Origin: Paracoccaceae bacterium
GTDB taxonomy: Bacteria > Pseudomonadota > Alphaproteobacteria > Rhodobacterales > Rhodobacteraceae
Assembly: GCA_007120685.1 (NCBI GenBank)
Contig: SKNG01000059.1
Location: forward strand, 1-16,632
Direction of reading: 5' to 3'
DNA: 16,632 bases
Below the pieces are notes generated by a model that saw only the letters and a program-made list of their open reading frames with translations, did not search any database and had not been told where the DNA came from. The translations under genes and the position numbers were made by a program. The number at the start of each line of letters is the position of its first letter. Within the stretch, counting starts at the first letter, position 1. Of this stretch, positions 1 to 6,678 are shown piece by piece.

Positions 1-41
1 CCCTGCCGGACGCGGGTGGGCGGGTGGGGCGTTCGGCAGGG
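1..41 (-). terminator. Possible hairpin downstream of ubiB
   Basis: The arms ccctgccgga (1-10) and ttcggcaggg (32-41) are inverted repeats with one mismatch, lying about 38 bases past the ubiB stop codon. They could form a stem that ends the ubiE-ubiB transcript. The window edge hides any T-run on the minus strand, so a terminator role is a guess. Bases 1-78 otherwise hold no start codon or gene that I can support. Confidence 0.25.
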
Positions 42-78
42 GCAGGGCGGGGCTGCGCGACGACGACCGCTGCGGCAA

Positions 79-1611
79 TCAGCCCAGCAGGACCCCGGCG
101 GCAAAGGCCGCCAGCGCCACCGCCGCGCCAGAAAGAAACCACCAGACCGGCGACACCGGCCGCGCTGGCGGCGCGGGCTCCTCGCCCTGCCGAACGCGGA
201 TCAGCATCGCCTCGGCCGCGGCGGGCAGATGCGGGCCGAAGCGGCCCAGAACCCGCACGGTACGCGCCAGATCGCGCGCCAGCGCCGCCGGGCCCAGATT
301 GCGGCGGATGTAATCCTCGACCACCGGCCGGGCGACATCCCAGATGTTGATCGTGGGGTGGAGCGAGCGCGCCACCCCTTCCACCACCACCATCGTGCGC
401 TGCAACAGGATCAGTTCGGTGCGGGTTTCCATGCCGAAGCGTTCGGTCACGTCGAAGAGGTAGCTGAGCAGCCGTGCCATCGAGATATGGGTGGCATCCA
501 TGCCGAAGATCGGCTCGCCCACCGAGCGCAGCGCGCGGGCAAATTCGTCGATATCGCGGTCGGCGGGCACGTAGCCCGCCTCGAAATGCACCTCGGCGAC
601 GCGGCGGTAATCCTTCTGGATGAAACCCATCAGGATCTCGGCATAGACCCGGCGGGTATATTCGTCGATATGCCCCATGATGCCGAAATCATAGGCGATC
701 AGATCCCCGTTCGGCGCCACCTTCAGGTTGCCCTGATGCATGTCGCCGTGAAAATAACCGTCGCGCAGCGCGTGCTGCAGGAACAGCCGCAACACCCGCT
801 CGCCCAGTTCGCGCCGGTCCACGCCCAGCGCGTCGATGGCCGCGTTGTCGCCCAGCGGCGCCCCCTCGGCCCAGCCCAGGGTCATCATGGATTTCGATGA
901 CAGCTCCCACTGCGGGCGCGGCACGCGAAAGCCCGGGTCTTCGGCGGTGTTGGCGGCGAATTCGGCGGCGGCGGCGGTTTCAAGCCGCAAGTCCAACTCG
1001 CCCATCACCACGCTTTCGAAATGCGCGATCACATCCGCCGGGCGCAGACGGCGGGTCTTCGGCAGCAGGAGCGCGATCATGTCGGCGGCGAAATAGAAGG
1101 CGTCGATATCGCGGCGGAAGGCGCGCTCTATCCCCGGCCGCAGCACCTTGACCGCTACATCCGTCCCCTTGCCCGCCAGCCGCGCCCGGTGCACCTGCGC
1201 GATCGAGGCGGCGGCGACGGGTTCGGAGAAACTGTCGAAGAGCGCCTCAACCGGCGCCTCCAGCTCGGCCTCGATGGTGGCGCGGGCGGCGGCGGTGGGA
1301 AAGGGCGGCAATTGGTCCTGCAGATAGCGCAGCTGGTTAGCCAGTTCGACGCCGACGATATCGGGGCGGGTGGAGAGAATCTGGCCGAACTTGATATAGG
1401 CCGGGCCCAGCGCGGTCAGCGCGCGGGTCAGCGGCGGCAGCGCCGGGTCGCCCTTCAGGCCGAGAAGCTTCCATGGCCAGCCCATGATACGCGCGGCGAG
1501 CCGCAGGCGCGGGGGCGCGTTCAGCGCCGCCAGCACCTCGGCCATGGCGCCCGTGCGCTCGAACGTGGCGCCGGTTCGTGCCAGACGCCAGATATTATGC
1601 GGCCCGCGCAT
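79..1611 (-). CDS. ubiB: UbiB-family atypical kinase/ATPase for ubiquinone biosynthesis
   Basis: This 510-residue protein belongs to the ABC1/UbiB/ADCK atypical kinase family, whose members are needed for ubiquinone synthesis at the membrane, probably as ATPases acting on lipid intermediates or the Ubi complex. Visible family marks are the KxGQ motif (KFGQ, residues 74-77), the alanine-rich loop AAASIAQVH (133-141) that replaces the usual glycine-rich loop, a VAVKV lysine (155), the catalytic-loop motif HGDMHQGN (288-295) and a DFG motif (308-310). A hydrophobic stretch from about 484 to 510 is a C-terminal membrane anchor, typical of UbiB. The length is normal. The start codon lies 3 bases after the ubiE stop, so the two genes form an operon. 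The GC-rich 3' end has long overlapping frames on the opposite strand, which I regard as shadows. Confidence 0.93.
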   Translation of the reverse strand: MRGPHNIWRLARTGATFERTGAMAEVLAALNAPPRLRLAARIMGWPWKLLGLKGDPALPPLTRALTALGPAYIKFGQILSTRPDIVGVELANQLRYLQDQLPPFPTAAARATIEAELEAPVEALFDSFSEPVAAASIAQVHRARLAGKGTDVAVKVLRPGIERAFRRDIDAFYFAADMIALLLPKTRRLRPADVIAHFESVVMGELDLRLETAAAAEFAANTAEDPGFRVPRPQWELSSKSMMTLGWAEGAPLGDNAAIDALGVDRRELGERVLRLFLQHALRDGYFHGDMHQGNLKVAPNGDLIAYDFGIMGHIDEYTRRVYAEILMGFIQKDYRRVAEVHFEAGYVPADRDIDEFARALRSVGEPIFGMDATHISMARLLSYLFDVTERFGMETRTELILLQRTMVVVEGVARSLHPTINIWDVARPVVEDYIRRNLGPAALARDLARTVRVLGRFGPHLPAAAEAMLIRVRQGEEPAPPARPVSPVWWFLSGAAVALAAFAAGVLLG

Positions 1612-1614
1612 GGA

Positions 1615-2370
1615 TCAGGTTTTCCAGCCGGAATGCAGCGCGGCGATGCCCATGGAAAGGTTGCGATACGTCACCAGATCGAAGCCCGCATCGCGGATCA
1701 TCGCCGCGAAACGCTCCTGATCCGGGAAGTTACGGATCGATTCGACCAGATACTGATAGCTGTCACGGTCGCCGGCCACGATCTGCCCCATGCGCGGGAT
1801 GACGTTGAAGGAATAAAGATCATAGAGCCGTTGCATCGGCTGGCTAGGCAACTGGCTGAATTCCAGCACCATCAGCCGCCCGCCGGGGCGCAGCACGCGG
1901 AAAGCCTCGGCCAGCGCATCTTCGATCCGCGTCACGTTCCGGATACCGAAGCTGATCGTGTAGAGGTCAAAGCGGTTATCCTCGAAGGGCAGCGCCATGG
2001 CGTCGCCCACCACCCAGTCCAGCTGGCCGGCCAGATGCTCGGCCTCGGCGCGCTGGCGGCCCTCGGTCAGCATGGGTTCGGTCATGTCCAGCACCGTGGC
2101 ATGCGCCCCTGCCCCCGCCCGACGCAGGAAGCGGAAGGCGATGTCGCCGGTGCCCCCAGCCACATCCAGCAATTGCTGGCCCGGGCGCGGCGCCAGCCAG
2201 TCCATCATCGCGTCCTTCCACAGCCGATGAATGCCCGCGCTCATCAGATCGTTCATCAGGTCATAGCGCGCGGCCACGCGGCTGAAGACGCCATGCACCA
2301 TGCCGGCCTTCTGCCCTTCCTCGACCTGCTGGAAGCCGAAATGGGTGGTATCGGGCTTGTCGTCGCTCAT
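1615..2370 (-). CDS. ubiE: UbiE, ubiquinone/menaquinone C-methyltransferase
   Basis: This 251-residue class I SAM-dependent methyltransferase carries out the C-methylation of the demethoxy-benzoquinol ring in ubiquinone biosynthesis. The SAM-binding motif I LLDVAGGTGDIA is at residues 67-78. The UbiE signature YDLMNDLMSAGIHRLWKD begins at residue 36, and the second signature RVLRPGGRLMVLEFS is at 158-172. The length matches the family. A longer open frame extends upstream to 2679, but it overlaps mutM on the other strand. The ATG at 2370 is preceded by an AGGAG ribosome-binding site and begins the conserved N-terminus. It is the first gene of the ubiE-ubiB operon and is divergent from mutM across 82 bases. 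UbiE (methylation) and UbiB (kinase-like) act in the same pathway. Confidence 0.95.
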   Translation of the reverse strand: MSDDKPDTTHFGFQQVEEGQKAGMVHGVFSRVAARYDLMNDLMSAGIHRLWKDAMMDWLAPRPGQQLLDVAGGTGDIAFRFLRRAGAGAHATVLDMTEPMLTEGRQRAEAEHLAGQLDWVVGDAMALPFEDNRFDLYTISFGIRNVTRIEDALAEAFRVLRPGGRLMVLEFSQLPSQPMQRLYDLYSFNVIPRMGQIVAGDRDSYQYLVESIRNFPDQERFAAMIRDAGFDLVTYRNLSMGIAALHSGWKT

Positions 2371-2404
2371 GCCGGCTCCTGTCGGACCTTGCGCCTGGGC
2401 CCTC

Positions 2405-2432
2405 CTTATCCGATGCTGCGCCCCCTGCACAA
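2405..2432 (-). promoter_or_regulatory. Candidate sigma70-type promoter for ubiE-ubiB
   Basis: Read on the minus strand, TTGTGC (2432-2427) and GATAAG (2410-2405) are separated by 16 bases and lie 35-62 bases upstream of the ubiE start. The -10 matches four of six consensus positions and the -35 three of six. It is the best match in the short divergent spacer, but it is assigned by eye only. Confidence 0.28.
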
Positions 2433-2452
2433 TGCGACGTCGAGACCTGCGC

Positions 2453-3316
2453 ATGCCCGAACTGCCCGAAGTGGAAACCGTGCGCCGTGGGCTGGTCCCG
2501 GCGATGGAGGGGGCGGTGATCGCCCGCGCCGAAGTGCGCCGCGAGGGGTTGCGCTGGCCGTTCCCGGCCGGGCTGACCGAGCGGCTGGAGGGGGCGCGGG
2601 TGCGGCATCTGCGGCGGCGGTCGAAATATATCCTCGCCGATCTGGACACGGGCGAGACGATGCTGATGCATCTGGGCATGTCAGGGCGGATGACGGTTTC
2701 GGGCCTGGCCGCGCCGCATGTGCCCGGGCGGTTTCACAATGACCACCCGGCACTGGAAAAGCATGACCATGTGATCTGGCACATGGGCAATGGCGCGCGC
2801 ATTGCCTTCAACGACCCACGCCGCTTTGGCGCGCTGGACCTGCGCGCCAGCACGGTGATCGACGCGCACCCGCTGCTGGCCGCGCTGGGGCCGGAACCGC
2901 TGGGCAATGCCTTCGGGCCGCAGGTGCTGGCCGCCGCCTTCCGGGGCCGGCGGGCGCCGGTCAAGGCGCTGCTGCTGGATCAGCGAATCGTCGCGGGGCT
3001 GGGCAATATCTATGTCTGCGAGGCGCTGTTCCGCGCAGGCATCCACCCCGCCCGCGCCGCCGGCCGAATCGGTGCGGCACGGCTGGAACGGCTGGCGCAG
3101 GCGATCCGCGCGGTGCTGGCCGAGGCGATCGAGGCCGGCGGCTCGTCCCTGCGCGACTACCGGCAGGCCGATGGCAACCTTGGCTATTTCCAGCATAATT
3201 TCCGCGTCTACGACCGCGAGGGCGCGCCCTGCGTTGCACCGGGCTGCCACGGCACGGTGCGCCGGATCGTGCAATCGGGGCGTTCAACCTACTACTGCCC
3301 GGCCTGCCAGAGATAG
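2453..3316 (+). CDS. mutM: MutM/Fpg, formamidopyrimidine-DNA glycosylase
   Basis: This 287-residue bifunctional glycosylase/AP lyase removes 8-oxoguanine and formamidopyrimidines opposite cytosine. The start MPELPEVETVRRG is decisive: after Met removal the exposed Pro is the catalytic nucleophile, with the adjacent Glu also essential. A conserved Lys lies at residue 58 (RRRSKY). The helix-two-turn-helix DNA-binding region is at about 175-195 (DQRIVAGLGNIYVCEAL). A C-terminal zinc finger has Cys 260, 265, 282 and 285, and the lesion-reading Arg precedes the last pair (GRSTYYCPAC). All key residues are present. The open frame continues upstream to 2300, but only the ATG at 2453 gives the mature N-terminus. 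It is divergent from ubiE, and 62 bases separate it from the enoyl-CoA hydratase downstream. Confidence 0.96.
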   Translation: MPELPEVETVRRGLVPAMEGAVIARAEVRREGLRWPFPAGLTERLEGARVRHLRRRSKYILADLDTGETMLMHLGMSGRMTVSGLAAPHVPGRFHNDHPALEKHDHVIWHMGNGARIAFNDPRRFGALDLRASTVIDAHPLLAALGPEPLGNAFGPQVLAAAFRGRRAPVKALLLDQRIVAGLGNIYVCEALFRAGIHPARAAGRIGAARLERLAQAIRAVLAEAIEAGGSSLRDYRQADGNLGYFQHNFRVYDREGAPCVAPGCHGTVRRIVQSGRSTYYCPACQR

Positions 3317-3317
3317 C

Positions 3318-3345
3318 TTGAACCCGCCTCACAGGCTGATATGGA
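3318..3345 (+). promoter_or_regulatory. Candidate promoter for the enoyl-CoA hydratase gene
   Basis: TTGAAC (3318-3323) and TATGGA (3340-3345), 16 bases apart, lie just after the mutM stop and 33 bases before the next start codon. The -35 matches four of six consensus positions and the -10 three of six. If real, the hydratase can be expressed independently of mutM. Confidence 0.3.
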
Positions 3346-3378
3346 CGGGCGCCGAACGACACCAAGGGGAGCACCCAG

Positions 3379-4155
3379 ATGGCGTATGAGACAATCACAG
3401 TTGATATCTCGCAGCATGTCGCCCTGATCAAGCTGAACCGGCCCGAGGCGCTGAACGCGCTGAACTCGACCCTGCTGGGCGAACTGGCCGAGGCGCTGAA
3501 GACGGCCGACAAGAACGAGAAGGTCCGCTGCATCGTCATCACCGGCTCGGAGAAAGCCTTTGCTGCCGGGGCCGACATCTCGGAAATGGCGCCGAAAAGC
3601 TTTGTCGAGATGTATGAGAGCGATTTCTTCACCCCGGAAAGCGAGGCCGTGCTGGCGGTGCGCAAGCCGGTCATCGCCGCCGTGGCGGGCTATGCGCTGG
3701 GCGGGGGGTGCGAACTGGCGATGATGTGCGATTTCATCATCGCCGGGGACAACGCCAAGTTCGGCCAGCCGGAAATCAACCTGGGCGTCACCGCCGGCAT
3801 CGGCGGCACCCAGCGCCTGACCCGCTTCGTGGGCAAGTCCAAATCGATGGACATGCATCTGACCGGCCGCTACATGGACGCCGAGGAAGCCGAGCGCAGC
3901 GGGCTGGTCAGCCGTGTGGTGCCGGCCAAGAAGCTGATGGAAGAGACCATGGCCGCGGCGCAGAAGATCGCCGCAAAATCCATGATCGCCACCCGCGTCG
4001 TCAAGGAATGCGTCAACCGCAGCTACGAGACCACGCTGCGCGAAGGGGTGCTGTTCGAACGCCGGGTCTTTCACGCGCTCTTCGCCACCGAGGACCAGAA
4101 GGAAGGCATGAGTGCCTTCGTCGAAAAGCGCGAACCCCAGTTCCGAGACCGTTGA
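3379..4155 (+). CDS. Enoyl-CoA hydratase (crotonase family)
   Basis: This 258-residue crotonase-fold enzyme hydrates trans-2-enoyl-CoA to 3-hydroxyacyl-CoA in fatty-acid beta-oxidation. Both catalytic glutamates are visible: Glu112 in ALGGGCELAM and Glu132 in GQPEINLG. The oxyanion-hole segments FAAGADI (61-67) and ALGGG (106-110) are intact. The length and the C-terminal helix (FHALFATEDQKEGMSAFVEKR) match short-chain mitochondrial-type hydratases. A strong AGGGGAG site precedes the ATG. The gene is followed at once by a rho-independent terminator, so it ends its transcription unit. I assign no symbol because bacteria carry many paralogues and substrate chain length cannot be read from the sequence. 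The two glutamates favour true hydratase activity over a crotonase-like isomerase. Confidence 0.92.
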   Translation: MAYETITVDISQHVALIKLNRPEALNALNSTLLGELAEALKTADKNEKVRCIVITGSEKAFAAGADISEMAPKSFVEMYESDFFTPESEAVLAVRKPVIAAVAGYALGGGCELAMMCDFIIAGDNAKFGQPEINLGVTAGIGGTQRLTRFVGKSKSMDMHLTGRYMDAEEAERSGLVSRVVPAKKLMEETMAAAQKIAAKSMIATRVVKECVNRSYETTLREGVLFERRVFHALFATEDQKEGMSAFVEKREPQFRDR

Positions 4156-4197
4156 GCGGGCCGCCGGCCTCGGGCCAGAGCGGAGCAACAACAAGAG

Positions 4198-4244
4198 CGG
4201 GGCACCATCAAGCGGCCCGCCATGGCGCGATGCCCCGTTTTTTT
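4198..4244 (+). terminator. Rho-independent terminator of the enoyl-CoA hydratase gene
   Basis: The arms CGGGGCA (4198-4204) and TGCCCCG (4231-4237) pair perfectly, and seven T residues follow (4238-4244). It lies 42 bases beyond the stop codon. The long loop contains GCGGCCCGC (4212-4220), which can pair instead with GCGGGCCGC (4156-4164) just after the stop. Confidence 0.82.
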
Positions 4245-4389
4245 CGGCTTTTCTTTCCAAGCAGGACGGGCTATGCGGCCCCTACATGCGCGTGGGCCCG
4301 CTTAAGGCAGATGTTGACCGGTTTTCCTGACCGGGGGGCAGGTTCATTGCGCGACGTGACCGAAACCGACGCAAGAGACCGAGAAACCC

Positions 4390-4656
4390 ATGGCCAACAC
4401 GCTCCAGTCCAAGAAACGCGCCCGCCAGATCGAGCGCCGCACCGCCGTCAACACCGCCCGCCGTTCCCGCATCCGCACCTTCCTGCGCAAGGTCGAGGAA
4501 GCCATTGCCTCGGGCAACCAGGACGCCGCGCAAGAGGCGCTGCGCAGGGCCCAGCCGGAACTGTTCCGCGGCGTGACCAAGGGTGTGCTGCACAAAAACA
4601 CCGCTGCCCGCAAGATGTCGCGCCTGGCGGCACGGGTAAAGGCGCTGGGCAACTGA
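4390..4656 (+). CDS. rpsT: 30S ribosomal protein S20
   Basis: This 88-residue, very basic protein is a primary 16S-rRNA-binding protein of the small ribosomal subunit. The family N-terminus MANTLQSKKRARQ is unmistakable, and the rest fits the three-helix S20 fold with the conserved KGVLHKNTAARKMSRL segment near the C-terminus. The length is standard. The gene stands alone between two terminators (4198-4244 and 4690-4724), so it is a single-gene transcription unit with about 145 bases of upstream sequence. A TTGACC hexamer at 4314 may be a -35 element, but I find no convincing -10 at the proper distance. The rpsT-dnaA order is common in alphaproteobacteria. Confidence 0.97.
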   Translation: MANTLQSKKRARQIERRTAVNTARRSRIRTFLRKVEEAIASGNQDAAQEALRRAQPELFRGVTKGVLHKNTAARKMSRLAARVKALGN

Positions 4657-4689
4657 GCTTTCTGCCCGGCATGAGTTTTGCAAGCGATT

Positions 4690-4724
4690 GAAACAGGGGC
4701 GCATTTCACATGCGCCCCTGTTTC
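4690..4724 (+). terminator. rpsT terminator, perfect 14-bp hairpin
   Basis: The arms GAAACAGGGGCGCA (4690-4703) and TGCGCCCCTGTTTC (4711-4724) are exact reverse complements around a 7-base loop. The T-run is short (TTT inside the stem end), but the A-rich and T-rich flanks pair in the usual terminator manner. It sits 33 bases past the rpsT stop and separates rpsT from dnaA. Confidence 0.85.
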
Positions 4725-5115
4725 GTCAGGCGCGGCAGACGCGGCGCCACCCGCCACCTTCGCTGTGGCAAGAAACCCACGCCATTTCCGATTCTGTGCG
4801 CCCGCCCGCCTGTCAAGCGCGATGTTCGATTGCCCCCGCTGTCGCCCGGTTGCTACCTTCTCGCTGCGACTCGCCACGATCCTGGGGGGATAGCGGCAAC
4901 AAGCGCGACGCTGTTCGGTTTCCGGCCGGATCTGACCGACTTTGGGCGGGCGATGTGCTTTTCCCTGATCCCCGCAGTTCGACCAGCCCACGGTCCAAGG
5001 TGTCCGGCCCCGCCGTCACCATGACGGATCGTTGTCCGGTTGCCATCGGTGGCATGAAAAGAACGGAAAAACAATAACTCCGGATGCCGATCCGGGGCAA
5101 ACAGGTCGGGACAGG
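4725..5115 (+). other. 391-base gene-free region upstream of dnaA
   Basis: No credible gene is present; short open frames here lack homology or a ribosome-binding context. It should contain the dnaA promoter, but I find no good -35/-10 pair. Visible elements are two GANTC sites (4790-4794 and 4868-4872), which are CcrM methylation motifs in alphaproteobacteria, a 10-base palindrome TCCGGCCGGA (4921-4930), a purine-rich A/T-rich patch at 5055-5077 and a hairpin at 5080-5095. I see no cluster of DnaA boxes (TTATCCACA-like) on either strand, so this does not look like a classical oriC. Confidence 0.6.
5080..5095 (+). promoter_or_regulatory. Hairpin in the dnaA leader
   Basis: CCGGAT (5080-5085) and ATCCGG (5090-5095) form a perfect 6-bp stem with a GCCG loop, ending 20 bases before the dnaA ATG and close to its ribosome-binding site (GGGACAGG). 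It could affect dnaA translation or mRNA stability. As DNA it is also a possible protein-binding palindrome. Confidence 0.4.
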
Positions 5116-6531
5116 ATGAAAGACGAACGCTGGGAGAGTATTCGACTTGGGCTGCGGGATCTTGTCGGGGAAAACAACTACATCACATGGATTGCACCGT
5201 TACGCGCCGCAGGTCTGGACGACTGCGCAAGGGAACGTGTGGCGCGGCTGATCGCGCCGACGACTTTCGTCGCCAACTGGGTGAAACGGAACTACACGCC
5301 GCAGATCCTGCACGCCTTTGCCAGCGTCGGCCTGCCGATCGAACGGGTGGAAATCACCGTCGCCGCGCCGGCGCCCCGCCCTCGGCCGACAGTGCAGCGC
5401 GCGCTTGACGCCAGGGCGGATGACGGCGCCGACCCCGCCGCCGTGACACAACGGGGCGCTGCTGCGCGGCAATCCGGCGATGAGGGCGTCAATGGCCAGG
5501 CCTCGCTGGACCGCCGCTTCACCTTCGACAATTTCGTGGTGGGCAAGCCGAACGCCCTTGCCCATGCCGCCGCCCGCCGCGTGGCCGAGGGGCTGGAGGT
5601 TTCCTTCAACCCGCTGTTCCTTTACGGCGGCGTGGGCCTTGGCAAGACGCATCTGATGCACGCCATCGCCTGGGAGTTGCAGCACCGCAAGCCCGAGATG
5701 CGGGTGCTCTATGTCTCGGCCGAGCAGTTCATGTACCGTTTCATCCAGGCGCTGCGCGACCGGCAGATCATGGATTTCAAGCAGCTCTTCCGCTCGGTCG
5801 ATGTGCTGATGGTCGATGATGTGCAGTTCATTGCCGGCAAGGAAAGCACGCAGGAAGAATTCTTCCACACCTTCAACGCGCTGGTCGACAATGGCCGGCA
5901 GATCGTGATTTCCGCCGACCGCGCGCCGGGCGAGATCAAGGATCTGGAGGATCGCATCAAGTCCCGCCTGCAATGCGGGTTGGTGGTCGATCTGCACCCC
6001 ACCGATTACGAATTGCGGCTGGGGATCCTGCAGCGCAAGGTGCAACTCAACCGCAGCACCTATGGCGATCTGGCGGTCGGCGAAGGGGTTCTGGAATTCC
6101 TCGCCCACCGGATCACCACCAATGTCCGCGTACTGGAAGGCGCGCTGACCCGGCTTTTCGCGCTGGCCAGCCTGGTGGGGCGCGAGATCACGCTGGATCT
6201 GGCGCAGGACACGCTGGCCGATATCCTGCGGTCCTCCGAACGCAAGGTCACCGTGGAAGAGATCCAGCGCAAGGTGGCCGAGCACTACAACATCCGCCTG
6301 TCCGACATGATCGGGCCGAAGCGGCTGCGCACCATCGCCCGGCCCCGGCAGGTGGCGATGTATCTGGCCAAGCAGATGACCACCCGCTCGCTGCCCGATA
6401 TCGGCCGCCGCTTCGGCGGGCGTGACCACACCACCATCATGCACGGCGTGCGCAAGGTGGAAGAACTGCGCAGCAACGACACCCAACTGGCCGAAGATCT
6501 GGAACTGCTGCGCCGTCTGCTGGAAAGCTGA
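5116..6531 (+). CDS. dnaA: Chromosomal replication initiator protein DnaA
   Basis: This 471-residue AAA+ initiator binds DnaA boxes at oriC, opens the duplex and loads the DnaB helicase. Domain I (about residues 1-85) starts MKDERWESIRLGLRDLVG and keeps the conserved YITWI segment. A variable linker with low-complexity Ala/Arg/Asp follows. Domain III begins at LDRRFTFDNFVVGKPN, with Walker A GGVGLGKTHL (about 171-180) and Walker B VLMVDDVQF (Asp234-Asp235). Domain IV carries the DNA-binding signature GGRDHTTIMHGVRKVEEL from about 433. The open frame extends upstream to 5032, but the ATG at 5116 matches the family N-terminus and follows a GGACAGG site. The order dnaA-dnaN-recF is the ancestral bacterial one. 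Long minus-strand frames crossing this gene are shadows. Confidence 0.97.
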   Translation: MKDERWESIRLGLRDLVGENNYITWIAPLRAAGLDDCARERVARLIAPTTFVANWVKRNYTPQILHAFASVGLPIERVEITVAAPAPRPRPTVQRALDARADDGADPAAVTQRGAAARQSGDEGVNGQASLDRRFTFDNFVVGKPNALAHAAARRVAEGLEVSFNPLFLYGGVGLGKTHLMHAIAWELQHRKPEMRVLYVSAEQFMYRFIQALRDRQIMDFKQLFRSVDVLMVDDVQFIAGKESTQEEFFHTFNALVDNGRQIVISADRAPGEIKDLEDRIKSRLQCGLVVDLHPTDYELRLGILQRKVQLNRSTYGDLAVGEGVLEFLAHRITTNVRVLEGALTRLFALASLVGREITLDLAQDTLADILRSSERKVTVEEIQRKVAEHYNIRLSDMIGPKRLRTIARPRQVAMYLAKQMTTRSLPDIGRRFGGRDHTTIMHGVRKVEELRSNDTQLAEDLELLRRLLES

Positions 6532-6678
6532 CCCGCTTGACGGGGGCGGCAAAGCGCCGCAAACAGTTATCGAACACATGGCCGGGCTGGCAGCCGTCAG
6601 CACCGGCCTTTTGCGCCGGCGGGCGCGCAGAGAGGGTTCAATGGACGGGTCAAGGGACGGGCGAAGGGGACCAGGGTC

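Noticed and set aside
16..900. A 294-codon plus-strand frame opposite ubiB
   Set aside because: The ubiB kinase motifs on the minus strand account for this region; the plus frame is His/Arg-rich and has no family features.
1021..2742. A 573-codon plus-strand frame over ubiB, ubiE and the mutM start
   Set aside because: It covers conserved genes on the other strand and in another frame, and has shadow-like composition with no recognisable motif.
5032..5115. Extended N-terminus of DnaA from the ATG at 5032
   Set aside because: The extra 28 residues have no family counterpart, include the leader hairpin, and the ATG at 5116 has a good ribosome-binding site and matches the conserved start.
6546..6560. 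GCGGC/GCCGC hairpin after the dnaA stop as a terminator
   Set aside because: The stem is short and no T-run follows, so termination between dnaA and dnaN is not supported.
6567..6578. TTATCGAACACA after dnaA as a DnaA box
   Set aside because: It has extra bases relative to the nine-base TTATCCACA pattern and stands alone without neighbouring boxes.
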